The notes: generated by a model from the letters alone, not told the origin. Counted from the stretch's first letter, positions 37,990 through 47,787 are shown. The stretch: 64,000 nucleotides of DNA from Hyphomicrobium sp. (GCF_019753045.1 NZ_JAIELN010000002.1:310001-374000), one strand, 5' to 3'. A program made the numbers and translations.

Positions 37990-38615
37990 GCCGGGGCCAA
38001 TACCTTTTTCGCGCTGACGCGCACGACGAGAAATCGAATGGCGATCGCAATCCACGTTGCGGTCGCGATGATCCAGGCAACCGGATCGACGACATAGTCC
38101 CAGAGATTGAGGCTTTGTCGCGTGCCGAATAGAAACACCAGGATCGCCGCGTTCAGCGCCAGCGCGGTGATGAAATACCCGCGGTAGATCGCGTACACGA
38201 GAACGACCGCAACCGCGGCCGGCAACAGATATCCGCTATAGCCGAGCACGTAGCTATCGTAGTCGAAAAAGCCCACCGCGGCGGGATAAAGTACAAGCCC
38301 GGCAACGGCGAGCATCAGCGTCCCGAAGCGGAATTCCGCTGATGTTACGAGCGGCCGATTCATGATTGTCGCAATCGCCACAACAACGAGCAGCAGAAGT
38401 CCCGGCGGCGACGGCCGCTCCACCGCAGACGCGGTCCACTCGAAAGCGGATCGCGTCGAGATTGCGATGAGCAGCGCGCCAATTACGCCCGCGATCCCAA
38501 AAGCCGTGCGCCACGCCGGAGATTTGGTGACGAAGCCCGCAACCGCCGCCGACAAAATGAAGATCAAGAGCACGGCGCTCGATCGGTTGAGAAAAAAATC
38601 GAGGGTCATTGTCAT
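37986..38615 (-). CDS. membrane protein of unknown function
   Basis: 209 residues with about seven hydrophobic helices and few charged residues. No catalytic motif that I recognise. Its start overlaps the stop of the sialidase-like gene by four bases, so the two are translationally coupled and probably work together. Its 3' end overlaps the convergent NnrU gene by three bases. Confidence 0.75.
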   Translation of the reverse strand: MTMTLDFFLNRSSAVLLIFILSAAVAGFVTKSPAWRTAFGIAGVIGALLIAISTRSAFEWTASAVERPSPPGLLLLVVVAIATIMNRPLVTSAEFRFGTLMLAVAGLVLYPAAVGFFDYDSYVLGYSGYLLPAAVAVVLVYAIYRGYFITALALNAAILVFLFGTRQSLNLWDYVVDPVAWIIATATWIAIAIRFLVVRVSAKKVLAPA

Positions 38616-39829
38616 TGTCCCGCCGCCGGAGGTTGCGCGCCCCGTTGCACCCAGGCACTCGAAAACCGGACGTGATTGATGGATTTTATCGGTCGCGAAT
38701 AGACGACATCGAACTGGCCGGGCGCGGACGCGATAAGATACGGGTACGTCACTGTGCTCTTCTTGATCCCGGCATCCATCTGCGCGACGACGCCGACGCG
38801 TTGATAGGTTTTCCCTTCGAGATCGGTGAGCGCGAGCGTGATGTTGCGCTCGATCTCAGGATCGTCGTTGAACGCCATGAGGATGTGGGAAGAGTCGTAT
38901 CGTATCGCCGATATCGGTCCGCCAGGGTTCGGAAGATCGATCGGCGCCGGTGGTGTCCAGGTCTGGCCGCCATCCGCCGTTCGGGTGATCAGGATGCTTT
39001 TGGGGTGCCTCAGTCGCCGCACGAAGGCGATGGCCGTCGACGGACCCGTTGGCACGATGGACGGCTGATATCCGACCTTTCCGCCGTGCCCCATGCGTCG
39101 CCGGTCAACGACGCGCCCGCTTTGGTCGAGCACGAGCAAGACAGGATATTTCCGGCTCATCTCGTGATACGCGGGAAGGCCAATCCGGCCGTCGGAAAAA
39201 AGTATCGGAACCGACTTCGTCAGATGCGACATGTTCAAGAAAGGTGACGCATAAAGCCGCTCCGCCGGGCCCCAGGTTTGCCCGTTGTCGAGGCTGCGTA
39301 TCAGCCCGATCTCGCAGGTTGCCCAGCCGCTGAGCCTGGAAGCTGCGAAGAACAGCCAGATTTCGTTCGCGGAGCGCCGGAAAGAAACCGGGTTGGCGAC
39401 CGACTTGATCGTGATGCCGAAGTCGTGGCTGACCCGGGTGCTCGTCGTTATGACGGCGTTCGGCGACCAGCGCGAACCGTCGAAGCGCGATGAAACGAGT
39501 TCGCCATCCACGGCGCCTTCGTAGGTCGCGCTATACCAAGTGGCGAGAAGCCCGTCTGGAGTGGCGATGACCGAAGCCCCATGGACGAATTTTTTCTGGT
39601 CCGCCGGTGTGATGATTTCGGCTTGGGTCTCGAGAGGCCCGCGCACCGGCGTTTCAGGAACGTTGACCGCGAATGTCCACGGCTCGCTTCGCGGTGACAT
39701 CTTGTTGAGTAGAAGGGCGACGAGAACGGCCGAGCAAAGAAGCATTGCCCACGTCGCCCAAGTTCCCCACGCAAGGGCCTTCGTTCCGGCATTTTTCAGC
39801 AAAAGTTGTGTCCCCGCCGGAGTGTTCAA
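38612..39829 (-). CDS. sialidase-like protein (BNR-type propeller)
   Basis: 405 residues, anchored by one N-terminal helix (about 20-42). The rest matches the sialidase/neuraminidase superfamily six-blade propeller: Asp-box-like repeats SLDNGQTWGP and TADGGQTWTP, HGASVIATPDGLLATWYSATYEG near the start (the usual place of an active-site Arg/Asp region), and an Arg in VVYSRPIKSINHVRF near the end. Such COG4692-type proteins are called predicted neuraminidases, but few are tested. It is coupled to a polytopic membrane protein, pointing to action on an envelope glycan. Specificity unknown. Confidence 0.82.
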   Translation of the reverse strand: MNTPAGTQLLLKNAGTKALAWGTWATWAMLLCSAVLVALLLNKMSPRSEPWTFAVNVPETPVRGPLETQAEIITPADQKKFVHGASVIATPDGLLATWYSATYEGAVDGELVSSRFDGSRWSPNAVITTSTRVSHDFGITIKSVANPVSFRRSANEIWLFFAASRLSGWATCEIGLIRSLDNGQTWGPAERLYASPFLNMSHLTKSVPILFSDGRIGLPAYHEMSRKYPVLLVLDQSGRVVDRRRMGHGGKVGYQPSIVPTGPSTAIAFVRRLRHPKSILITRTADGGQTWTPPAPIDLPNPGGPISAIRYDSSHILMAFNDDPEIERNITLALTDLEGKTYQRVGVVAQMDAGIKKSTVTYPYLIASAPGQFDVVYSRPIKSINHVRFSSAWVQRGAQPPAAGQ

Positions 39830-39932
39830 GTTCGGGGGGTATAGCTGTAGTAAGCCCCCCGTTCAACGACACTGAAACGATAGTGAACTCGAATGCCGTC
39901 GCGGGTTCAAAAAAAAATCCGCGGCAGTGTGG

Positions 39933-41678
39933 TTATCGCGTCATCACGACGAATTCCGTGCCGTTTCCGTTTTCGTGCAGCGGCAGCTCGCCGTCGGAAA
40001 CGATCAGTGACGAACCGGGCCGTGCAAGCTCTGTAATCGTCGCAAGTATATCGTCGGGGATCGTGAAGGCGCTGAGCGCCTCGGTCGCCATTTGCACATT
40101 GAGCGCGCGTCCTTGCGCAAGCGCCGTCCTGCTGCGCTTTTTCTTGCCATCTTCGAACGGCTGTCCCGCAACCGGCGTTTGGGCGCTGACCAGCCTCCAA
40201 TCGAAAGTATTGGGATCGGTGCTGTACCGCATGGCGGTGAACACGTGCGTTCCGACCCTGTGCGGCAGAGGTGTGACTGTGATCGGCGCCTCGAGAAGCG
40301 GATCGATCCCCTGGCGGATATAGAGCCGCTGAGCGCGAAGACTGATCAGAACCGAAACCGGTTTGGATCGGAGCCGCATTTCCTTGTTGGCGTCAGAGAG
40401 CGCGGCCTGCGCCGACGTAAGATCCGATTGGGCATCGCGCAGCACGTCAGCCGCCGTATCGCGAGCCGTCTGCGCTGCGGAATAACCAGCCTGTACTTCC
40501 GCGAAGCTCATCTCGCCCTGAGCTGCTTGGGCCCGCGCCCGATCGGCTTCGATCGTCTGATCGAGCAATGCCTCTTCGAGCGCACTTTCGCGATCAAGGG
40601 CGATGCTCGCATCGGCGGATGCCAGCTGCAGCGTTGTGGTCGTACCCGACATGTACGCGGCGAATGCCTTTATCGCGTCCTGCTGGCGCGCCTCCGCAGC
40701 CTTGAGGTTTTCGCGGAGCGGCTCGACCACGCGCCGCGCCGCTTCATAGCGCTGGCTCGGACCGTCGAATTCCTTCGCCGTGGCGGTGGCCCGTTCTTGC
40801 GCTGTTGCGAGCGCCGCCTCTGCGGTCTTGAGCGATGCTCGCGCGCGATCAAGCTTCTCCTGCATGATCTGATCGGCTTCGGCGCGCGTCGTCGGACGGC
40901 GCTGCGGATCGCGCGGCATGTCCGCGACCGCTCTGATGAGTGCAGGGGAGACGCCGATGAACAGTGGCAATTCTTGCAAAGCGTCGGATGTCGAGCTGTC
41001 GTCCGGCTGGTCGTTCACGGCGAGCTGTGCCGGCTTCGACCGATCGGATTTCATCGCCGATGCTTCGTCGGCGGGAAGTGGCTTGAACAGTTTTGGGCTG
41101 TCGAAGGCGATCGGTTCGACTTCTTCAGACGCCACGACGACGCGGGTGCCGAGTTTGGTGAGGCCGTAAAGCTTCTTCGAGAAAGCAAAGGGAAGGCGAA
41201 TGCAGCCGTGCGAAGCGGGGAAGCCTGGAATGTCACCCGCATGAAACGCTATGCCCGACCACGTGATGCGCTCCTGATAAGGCATCGACGCGCCGGAATA
41301 GATGTTGCTGGTATGGTAGACATTCTTTTCGAGGATCGAGAACACACCTGTCGGTGTCTCGAAGCCTGGACGGCCGGATGAGATGCGAGACGATGCGATT
41401 TCGCCGTTCGCGTCATAGACGCGGACCTTCTGCCGCCTGAGCGAAACGACGACCAGAAGCGGAGACGTCGGCGGCGTGATGATCGCAGCTTCGCGGGCGG
41501 ATTTCAAAATGCCGGATTTGGATTTTGCATCGACCGCAGACGGGCCGACGAACATGCTCAACCCGAAAATGCTCAAAATGAGTGCGCTAATCGCGATGGA
41601 GCGCGACGCCGGCGGAACTCTGCCTTTGAACTTGATCGAACGACGCACGCCACCCACCCGACGTGAAATGAACAACAC
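39933..41678 (-). CDS. L,D-transpeptidase with coiled coil and degenerate second YkuD-like domain
   Basis: 581 residues. A membrane or signal helix (about 28-46) is followed by a YkuD domain (about 72-185) with FHAGDIPGFPASHGCIRLP, nucleophile Cys159, which forms 3-3 cross-links or attaches proteins to peptidoglycan. Residues about 265-435 are Ala/Glu/Arg-rich and strongly helical, a likely coiled coil. The last part (about 440-560) opens with VSVLISLRAQRLYIRQG, closely like VVVSLRRQKVRVYD at the start of the first domain, then GTHVFTAMRY, but lacks the HGC motif. No neighbour is obviously linked. Double-domain layout is unusual. Confidence 0.85.
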   Translation of the reverse strand: MLFISRRVGGVRRSIKFKGRVPPASRSIAISALILSIFGLSMFVGPSAVDAKSKSGILKSAREAAIITPPTSPLLVVVSLRRQKVRVYDANGEIASSRISSGRPGFETPTGVFSILEKNVYHTSNIYSGASMPYQERITWSGIAFHAGDIPGFPASHGCIRLPFAFSKKLYGLTKLGTRVVVASEEVEPIAFDSPKLFKPLPADEASAMKSDRSKPAQLAVNDQPDDSSTSDALQELPLFIGVSPALIRAVADMPRDPQRRPTTRAEADQIMQEKLDRARASLKTAEAALATAQERATATAKEFDGPSQRYEAARRVVEPLRENLKAAEARQQDAIKAFAAYMSGTTTTLQLASADASIALDRESALEEALLDQTIEADRARAQAAQGEMSFAEVQAGYSAAQTARDTAADVLRDAQSDLTSAQAALSDANKEMRLRSKPVSVLISLRAQRLYIRQGIDPLLEAPITVTPLPHRVGTHVFTAMRYSTDPNTFDWRLVSAQTPVAGQPFEDGKKKRSRTALAQGRALNVQMATEALSAFTIPDDILATITELARPGSSLIVSDGELPLHENGNGTEFVVMTR

Positions 41679-42008
41679 CCGTCAGAGCGCCAAGCATCAG
41701 TCAGATAGTTAACCCTCAACTTGCGCTATAAGTTGGCTATCAGAGGCCAGTCAGAAGGCGCAACCACAGTGCCGCACCGCCGATGATTCGGGGGTTGCGA
41801 TGTGGCGCTAATTCAACGCTTCCGGCGATATTGCGCCATTAACTGTGGATAGTCAGTGGAGAAATTTACCAAACGATTTGGTTTTGAGCGGGCGTCCCTG
41901 CTGGCGACAAAGCCCGAGGTTTCGTAAACTGCGTTTCGGCCCGATACGGGTATGAGGCCCTCGTCGGCCCACTTGAGAGATGACGGCGTTACCGCCGATC
42001 GGAGTATA
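41679..42008. other. intergenic region between L,D-transpeptidase and panB
   Basis: A 330-base divergent region with no credible gene. It contains a small inverted repeat, CAACTT-GCGCTAT-AAGTTG, near 41719-41737. Promoters for both genes must lie here but none stands out. Confidence 0.4.
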
Positions 42009-42890
42009 ATGTCCATTCACGTCAAGCGCCGCCGGCTCATGGCGCCCGATATCGCCGCCCGCAAAGGCGGCGAGCCTATCGTTGCGCTAACGGCCTACCA
42101 CGCGCACACTGCTGCCATTGCCGATAACCACTGCGATTTCCTGCTCGTGGGCGACAGCCTCGGCATGGTGATGCACGGCTATGAAACGACCGTGCCGGTA
42201 CCGCTCGAACTGATGATCATGCACGGCCAGGCCGTCGTGAGGGGCTCGAAAAAGGCCCTCGTCGTCGTCGACATGCCGTTTGGCACTTATGAGGAAAGTC
42301 CATCCGTCGCGTTTCGCAACGCTGCGAAAGTCATGAAGGAAACCGACTGCGGAGCCGTGAAGCTCGAAGGCGGCAGGCGCATGGCGGAGACGATCCGCTT
42401 TCTCGTTGAACGCGGCATTCCGGTAATGGCGCACATCGGCCTCACGCCTCAGTCCGTGAACGTACTCGGCGGCTTCAAGACACAAGGTCGCTCTGTCGAG
42501 GACTGGCAGGCGATCGAGGATGACGCGCGCCTGGTCGCAGAGGCTGGAGCGTTCGCCGTCGTTCTTGAAGCCATGACGGCTCCGCTCGCCGAACGCATCA
42601 CCGACGCCATACCCATCCCGACGGTCGGCATTGGCGCCTCGCCCGGGTGCGACGGTCAAATCCTGGTCATGGAGGACATGCTCGGTCTGTCGCCGAACGT
42701 CCCGAAATTCGTCAAGAAATTTGGCGCAATCGGAGCCGCCATCGACCGTGCGATAGCCTCCTATGCCGAAGAGGTTCGCGCCCGGACGTTCCCGGCGCAA
42801 GAGCACGTTTACAATCTTAAAAGCCCGGAGACCGAGGCGCCGGTCGACGCCGTCCGAGCCACGAAAAAGCCCAAGACTCCCACCACTTAA
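42009..42890 (+). CDS. panB: 3-methyl-2-oxobutanoate hydroxymethyltransferase
   Basis: 293 residues from ATG 42009, preceded by CGGAG; ATG at 41952 would add 19 unlikely residues. It makes ketopantoate for pantothenate and CoA. Motifs: [35 protein letters not shown] (metal-binding Asp), [21 protein letters not shown], and [18 protein letters not shown] with the catalytic Glu nearby (VLEAM). A C-terminal tail of about 25 polar residues extends past the barrel. panC is not in the window. Confidence 0.95.
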   Translation: MSIHVKRRRLMAPDIAARKGGEPIVALTAYHAHTAAIADNHCDFLLVGDSLGMVMHGYETTVPVPLELMIMHGQAVVRGSKKALVVVDMPFGTYEESPSVAFRNAAKVMKETDCGAVKLEGGRRMAETIRFLVERGIPVMAHIGLTPQSVNVLGGFKTQGRSVEDWQAIEDDARLVAEAGAFAVVLEAMTAPLAERITDAIPIPTVGIGASPGCDGQILVMEDMLGLSPNVPKFVKKFGAIGAAIDRAIASYAEEVRARTFPAQEHVYNLKSPETEAPVDAVRATKKPKTPTT

Positions 42891-43044
42891 CTGTATTGGG
42901 CTGGGGTTCGGCTACGCTTACACAAAGGAAACTTCGGGCCAGGGCTTGCCCGGAGCGCTCGCTCCGCTATCTATGCCCCGCCAGCCGGGCTGATTGTGAG
43001 GATATTCTCCTCAGCTCCGGCGACTGAATGAGGTTTAAGAGTTA

Positions 43045-43824
43045 ATGGCCGACAATAATGACAGTCTGCTCCGCGAGGTCGAGGAAGAACTCCGCCGCGA
43101 ACAGATGCATAAAATCTGGAAGCGTTACAACGGCCTGATCCTGGGCGGTGCTGTGCTCATCGTACTCGGCGTGGCGGGCTATCAAATGCTCGAACACCAT
43201 CGGATTACGACCGCCGAGACGGCCGGAGCCGAATTCGCCGCTGCCGAGAACCTGAGCGACCAGAAAAAGAAGGACGACGCGGACAAAGCCTTCAAGGCGA
43301 TCGCGGAAAGCGGCCCCGCGGGCTACGCAGCCCTCGCAAAGCTGCAACTGGCTGGCGCCCAGGTAAAAGAGGGCAAGACGGCCGATGCAGTTGCAACTTA
43401 TGATTCGCTTGCGAAGCAGGCGGGCGCAGATGATCTGTTGAAAAGCTTCGCACAGCTGCAGGCAGCCTCCCTACGGATGGCGGATGCGGACTATGACGAA
43501 ATCCAGAATCGCCTGACACCTCTAACCGCCGAGGGCGCGCCGTTCGCGAACAGCGCCCGCGAGTTGCTCGGCGTAGCTGCATACAAGGCCAAGAAGTTCG
43601 ATGACGCGCGTAAGTATCTCGAACCTCTTCTCGTCGATCCAAACGTTCCTGGCGATACGCAAGAACGCGTCAAGATCATCATGTCCGGCATAGCCGGCGC
43701 TGAAGTTGCTGCGAAGGAACCGCCGGCCGCGACGCCGGCAGTGGCGGCCGAACCAGCCAAGCCGGCCGAGCCTTCGAAGACGGAAGCGCAGCCCGCCGCG
43801 GGTGGCACGGCCGATAAGAAGTAA
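43045..43824 (+). CDS. YfgM-like membrane-anchored TPR protein
   Basis: 259 residues. A short cytoplasmic helix (LLREVEEELRREQMHKIWKRYN) precedes one membrane helix (about 29-47); the periplasmic part holds TPR-like helices (about 55-205) and an Ala/Pro/Glu-rich tail. This is the TPR_21 (YfgM) layout; in E. coli YfgM is an ancillary partner of SecYEG and PpiD. It precedes a BamB-like gene and der, the same order as yfgM-bamB-der in gammaproteobacteria, which supports the assignment. Confidence 0.88.
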   Translation: MADNNDSLLREVEEELRREQMHKIWKRYNGLILGGAVLIVLGVAGYQMLEHHRITTAETAGAEFAAAENLSDQKKKDDADKAFKAIAESGPAGYAALAKLQLAGAQVKEGKTADAVATYDSLAKQAGADDLLKSFAQLQAASLRMADADYDEIQNRLTPLTAEGAPFANSARELLGVAAYKAKKFDDARKYLEPLLVDPNVPGDTQERVKIIMSGIAGAEVAAKEPPAATPAVAAEPAKPAEPSKTEAQPAAGGTADKK

Positions 43825-43848
43825 AAACCGCGAAGCGGTGAGGGGAGA

Positions 43849-45201
43849 ATGGGGTTGGGCAACGGGGGATCGCAGACACGTTTCGGCGCGTCATCGCTTT
43901 TCGCGCTCGTCGTAACGCTGTTGCTCGGTGGCTGTGCGGGAGACGGTCCGTCTCTCCCCAAGATGAGCGACCTCAATCCCTTCAAGGAAAAGCAGACGCC
44001 GTTACCCGGCCGGCGCATCCCCATTGTCGAGACGACGGAAAGCATTTCCGCCAATCTGGCCGATGCGAACGGGCCGATCGTCATCCCGTCGCCGCGCACG
44101 AACGATTCATGGGCGCAGCCGGGAGGCGAACCGGGCAATGCACCGGGCAATCTCGCGCTGAACGGTGCCCTGCGTCAGACTTGGAGCGCCAGCGCTGGGG
44201 AAGGTTCATCGAAGACCGGCCGTGTCACGGCAAGTCCGATCATATTCGATGGCCGCATTTATACGCTCGACGCGGCAGCGAACGTTGCAGCCTTTTCGCT
44301 GTCCGGCAGCAGTGTCTTCAAGATCTCGACGAAGCCTGACACGACCGTTGGCCTTGGCGGCTACGGTGGCGGCCTCGCTGCCGAAAACGGCCGCCTCTAC
44401 GTCGCAAACGGATATGGCGTAGTCGCCGCTCTCGATCCGGCGACAGGCAAATCGATCTGGACCAAAAGTCTCGACGTTCCCGTGCGCGCCGCGCCGACCG
44501 CGTCAGGAGACCGGCTTTACGTCATCACGATCGACGGCAAGTTCTTTTGCTTGAACGGCGTCGACGGAGCGGAAATATGGTCCGCCCGCGGACTGCCGCA
44601 AAGCGCGAGCCTGATGACGTCTGCGAGCCCCGCCGTCGACCAGGACGTCGTCGTGGTGCCGTACCCGTCGGGTGACATCATGGCGTTTAAGTTGGCGGAC
44701 GGCTCGACCGTCTGGACCGAAAATCTGTCCCGCACGCGTCAGACTTCGCAGATAGCCTCGATGAGCGATGTCGCCCGGCCCGCGATCGAGAACGGCACGG
44801 TCTTCGCCATCGGCCACGCCGGACGCATGATCGCCACTCACTCCAAAACCGGCGAACGGCAGTGGTCTGCGAACATTCCCGGTTCCGAGCCGCCCTGCGT
44901 CGTCGGTGACGCGGTTTACGTCGTCGATACGGGGGGCCGTCTCATGGCTCTAACCCGTAAGGATGGAAAAACGCGCTGGACGACGCAGCTTCCTGCGGCA
45001 AAGAGCTATTCCGGGCCCGTCATGGCTGCCGGAACCCTTTGGCTCGTGTCCAGCAAGGGCGACGTCGTTAGCGTTGATGCGGCAACCGGTAAGGTTGGCG
45101 GCCAGATGAGCGTCGGCGATACGGTCTATATTCCGCCGATCGTGGCACAGGGGCGCATGTTCGTTTTGACCGATTCGGCAAAACTCATCGCCCTCAACTG
45201 A
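43849..45201 (+). CDS. BamB-like outer-membrane assembly lipoprotein
   Basis: 450 residues. A lipoprotein signal ends in LLLGGCAG with Cys29. The mature part is an eight-blade PQQ-type propeller; repeats such as GRIYTLDAAANVAAFSL, GYGVVAALDPATGKSIWTKSLD, RLYVITIDGKFFCLNGVDGAEIW and GRLMALTRKDGKTRWTTQLP are evident. BamB is a scaffold of the BAM complex at the outer membrane. It starts 24 bases after the YfgM-like gene and precedes der, matching the conserved order. Confidence 0.9.
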   Translation: MGLGNGGSQTRFGASSLFALVVTLLLGGCAGDGPSLPKMSDLNPFKEKQTPLPGRRIPIVETTESISANLADANGPIVIPSPRTNDSWAQPGGEPGNAPGNLALNGALRQTWSASAGEGSSKTGRVTASPIIFDGRIYTLDAAANVAAFSLSGSSVFKISTKPDTTVGLGGYGGGLAAENGRLYVANGYGVVAALDPATGKSIWTKSLDVPVRAAPTASGDRLYVITIDGKFFCLNGVDGAEIWSARGLPQSASLMTSASPAVDQDVVVVPYPSGDIMAFKLADGSTVWTENLSRTRQTSQIASMSDVARPAIENGTVFAIGHAGRMIATHSKTGERQWSANIPGSEPPCVVGDAVYVVDTGGRLMALTRKDGKTRWTTQLPAAKSYSGPVMAAGTLWLVSSKGDVVSVDAATGKVGGQMSVGDTVYIPPIVAQGRMFVLTDSAKLIALN

Positions 45202-45288
45202 GAATTGGGCTAGGAGGTCTGCGTTGGCTCTCCGCTCGCATGCGGAAAGGCGGCGCTCCCCCAGCAATCAATTCTTTTTGGCTCCCTT

Positions 45289-46698
45289 TTGAATCGCCCC
45301 GCTCAAACTCCCGTCGTTGCAATCGTAGGCCGTCCCAACGTTGGCAAGTCGACCCTGTTCAACCGCCTGACCGGAACGCGCGCCGCGCTCGTCTCCGATC
45401 TGCCGGGATTGACGCGCGACCGCCGCGATGGCGTCGCCGAACTCTTCGGAAGAGAAATTCGCCTCGTCGACACCGCAGGCCTCGAAGAGGCGCAGCGCGG
45501 TTCGATTGCGGACCGCATGCGCAAACAGTCCGAGCAGGCGATTGCCACGGCCGATCTCATCCTTTTCGTTATCGACGCGCGCGCCGGCGTTACCGGCTCC
45601 GACAAGGAATTTGCGCGCATCGCCCGCCAGTCGGGAAAGCCCGTGGTCCTCGTCGCGAACAAAGCCGAAGGCCATAAAGGTACCGACGGCGTGCTCGACG
45701 CATTTTCACTGGGGCTGGGTGCGCCAATAGCAATCTCGGCTGAGCACGGCGAAGGCATCGGCGATCTCGCGGACGATGTTCTGAACGCGCTCGGATTGAA
45801 GCCGGCGCCGGCTGCCCGGAAGCGGCGATCTGGCGACACCGCAGCGGATGATGAAAAGCCGGCTGAAGAACCGGAGCGCGAAAAGCGCATCCGCGTCGCA
45901 ATCGTCGGCCGCCCGAACGCCGGGAAGTCGACGCTTGTGAACGCGCTCCTCGGCGAAGACCGGATGATCACTGGCCCCGAGCCCGGGCTGACCCGCGACA
46001 GCGTCTCCAGCGATTTCGAATACAAAGGTCAGGCGATCCGGCTGTTCGACACGGCGGGGCTTCGCCGCAAAGCCAAGATCACCGAGACGGCGGAGAAGCT
46101 GTCGGCGAGCGACGCCGTCCGCTCCATCCGGTTTGCCGAGGTCGTCGTGCTGTTGATCGACGCCGAACGGCCCTTTGAGCATCAGGACCTGACGATCGGC
46201 CACCGCGTCGTCGAGGAAGGCCGTGCGCTCGTTGTTGCGATCAACAAATGGGATCTCGTTCCCGAAAAGCAGAAGACGTTGCGCGAATTGAAGGCCAAGG
46301 TCGCCGAAAGCTTGGCTCAGGTTCCGGGCGTTCCGCTTATCGCGATCTCGGCGCGTTCCGAGAGCGGCCTCGATCATCTGATGTCGGCGATCGCAAAAAT
46401 ATACGAAACCTGGAATCGCCGCGTTTCCACGGCGCATCTCAATCGTTGGCTCGAAGGAGCGCTGAGCCGTCACTCGCCGCCGGCGGTGCACGGACGGCGC
46501 ATCAAGATCCGCTACGTCACGCAGCTGTCGACGCGTCCGCCGACGTTCGTCGCCTTCTCGCAGCGCGCGGAAGCATTGCCGCAGTCGTATGTGAAGTACC
46601 TGACGAACTCTCTGCGCGAGACGTTCGATCTTCCCGGTGTTCCTGTTCGCTTCCACCTCCGCAAAAGCGACAACCCCTTCGCTCCCGAGAAGCGGTAG
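45289..46698 (+). CDS. der: GTPase Der (EngA), ribosome assembly
   Basis: 469 residues from a TTG start, the first start in frame. Two tandem GTPase domains: the first with VGRPNVGKSTLFN, DTAGLEE and VANKAEG; the second (from about 205) with VGRPNAGKSTLVN, DTAGLRRK and INKWDLV. A KH-like C-terminal domain (about 375-460, GRRIKIRYVTQLSTRPPTFVAF) follows. The first domain's NKAE instead of NKxD is usual in alphaproteobacteria. Der is needed for 50S subunit maturation. It lies 87 bases after the BamB-like gene. Confidence 0.96.
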   Translation: MNRPAQTPVVAIVGRPNVGKSTLFNRLTGTRAALVSDLPGLTRDRRDGVAELFGREIRLVDTAGLEEAQRGSIADRMRKQSEQAIATADLILFVIDARAGVTGSDKEFARIARQSGKPVVLVANKAEGHKGTDGVLDAFSLGLGAPIAISAEHGEGIGDLADDVLNALGLKPAPAARKRRSGDTAADDEKPAEEPEREKRIRVAIVGRPNAGKSTLVNALLGEDRMITGPEPGLTRDSVSSDFEYKGQAIRLFDTAGLRRKAKITETAEKLSASDAVRSIRFAEVVVLLIDAERPFEHQDLTIGHRVVEEGRALVVAINKWDLVPEKQKTLRELKAKVAESLAQVPGVPLIAISARSESGLDHLMSAIAKIYETWNRRVSTAHLNRWLEGALSRHSPPAVHGRRIKIRYVTQLSTRPPTFVAFSQRAEALPQSYVKYLTNSLRETFDLPGVPVRFHLRKSDNPFAPEKR

Positions 46699-46736
46699 AC
46701 AGTTCCGCGCAACATCCGTCTGGCAAATTGATGCCG

Positions 46737-46760
46737 TGCGAGCAAAACCTCGTGCTCGCA
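46737..46760 (+). terminator. hairpin after der
   Basis: TGCGAGCA-AAACCTCG-TGCTCGCA, a perfect 8-bp stem 38 bases past der. An A-run rather than a U-run follows, so termination on the plus strand is uncertain. Confidence 0.3.
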
Positions 46761-46837
46761 GAGTCAAAAAAAGTTAATTTTCGAATCGGATTCGTTTGCG
46801 TAGAGGATGCCAACCACGAAACTTCGAGGATCGACGA

Positions 46838-47098
46838 ATGAGAAAGTTTGATGCGGCCCTGATGTCAGTCGTTTTGGCAGCAGGCACTGCACTTTTCGCC
46901 GGCGTGGCTGCTGCTGCCTATACCGCCAAAGTCAGACAGGCTTGCGCGGGCGACTACCAGAACTTCTGCTCGCAATATTCGCCTGAAAGCGTTGAGCTTC
47001 GCCGCTGCATTGAGGCCAACAGAAAAGGCCTGACGCCCACCTGCGTCACGGCTCTGATCGATGCGGGCGAAGTCCCGGCGAAATATCTGAAGAAGTAA
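46838..47098 (+). CDS. small Cys-rich exported protein
   Basis: 86 residues. Signal peptide with cleavage near AAA-AY. The mature part has four cysteines in the pattern CAGDYQNFC-x12-C-x9-TC (ACAGDYQNFCSQYSPES, LRRCIEANRKGLTPTC), which resembles the cysteine-rich GLG1/FGFR-type repeat found in many exported alphaproteobacterial proteins. ATG 46838 has GAGG upstream; a start at 46796 would bury the signal peptide. A 13-base palindrome, CGAATC-G-GATTCG, lies at 46782-46794 in its leader. Function unknown. Confidence 0.8.
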   Translation: MRKFDAALMSVVLAAGTALFAGVAAAAYTAKVRQACAGDYQNFCSQYSPESVELRRCIEANRKGLTPTCVTALIDAGEVPAKYLKK

Positions 47099-47283
47099 AA
47101 TCTGAAAGAAGATCGCAGCGGGCGGGAGCAAGCGGCTAGGCCGTCATGCTCACCGCCCGCACGGGCGTCAGCCGCATCAACTGGCGCCGCTCCGGACGGG
47201 GTTAGATAGGTGCTCCGGACCTGGGTTCAAGACCTCCCCCGCAAATTGTTGCGTTCCGGCGTGCAGTGCGCCATGCAAGCGGG

Positions 47284-47730
47284 ATGGACGTCTTTTTCTA
47301 CCATCTTGAGCAGCAAACGCTGGAGCGCGTTCTACCGAGCCTCCTAGACAAGACACTTGCGCGCGGCTGGCGAGCGGTCGTGCAGGTCGGCAGCGAGGAA
47401 CGTTTGGAGGCGCTGGATCAGGCGCTGTGGACGTACGCCGACGACAGTTTTCTGCCGCACGGCACGGCGCGCATCGGCCACGCGAGCGAACAGCCGGTCT
47501 ATCTGACGCTGACCGACGAGACGCCGAACGGCGCGGGCGTACGCTTTCTCGTCGATGGCGCCGAAGCGCGCGAGTTCAAGGGAGCCGAACGCTTTGTCTA
47601 TGTTTTCGACGGACATGATCCGGATGCCGTCGCCATCGCGCGGGCCCAATGGAAGGCCGCCAAAGCCGCAGGCTGCACCGTCACGTATTGGCAGCAGTCT
47701 GGAACCGGGCGATGGGAACAGAAAGCCTGA
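47284..47730 (+). CDS. holC: DNA polymerase III subunit chi
   Basis: 148 residues from ATG 47284 (GTG 47266 possible). Family features: MDVFFYHLEQQTLERVLPSLLDKTLARGWRAVVQ, LDQALWTYADDSFLPHG and NGAGVRFLVDGAE, RFVYVFDGHD. Chi links the clamp loader to single-strand binding protein at the replication fork. The C-terminus is the Trp/Gln-rich WQQSGTGRWEQKA typical of this family. The 47099-47283 gap upstream shows nothing I recognise. Confidence 0.9.
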   Translation: MDVFFYHLEQQTLERVLPSLLDKTLARGWRAVVQVGSEERLEALDQALWTYADDSFLPHGTARIGHASEQPVYLTLTDETPNGAGVRFLVDGAEAREFKGAERFVYVFDGHDPDAVAIARAQWKAAKAAGCTVTYWQQSGTGRWEQKA

Positions 47731-47787
47731 CGCAGTCAGCCCGCACCATTGCGGTTTGTCGCACACCCCGAACTCGATCGCTGCACC

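Noticed and set aside
47210-47250. tRNA-like T-arm sequence GGGTTCAAGACC
   Set aside because: The flanking bases do not pair and no acceptor or anticodon arm can be drawn.
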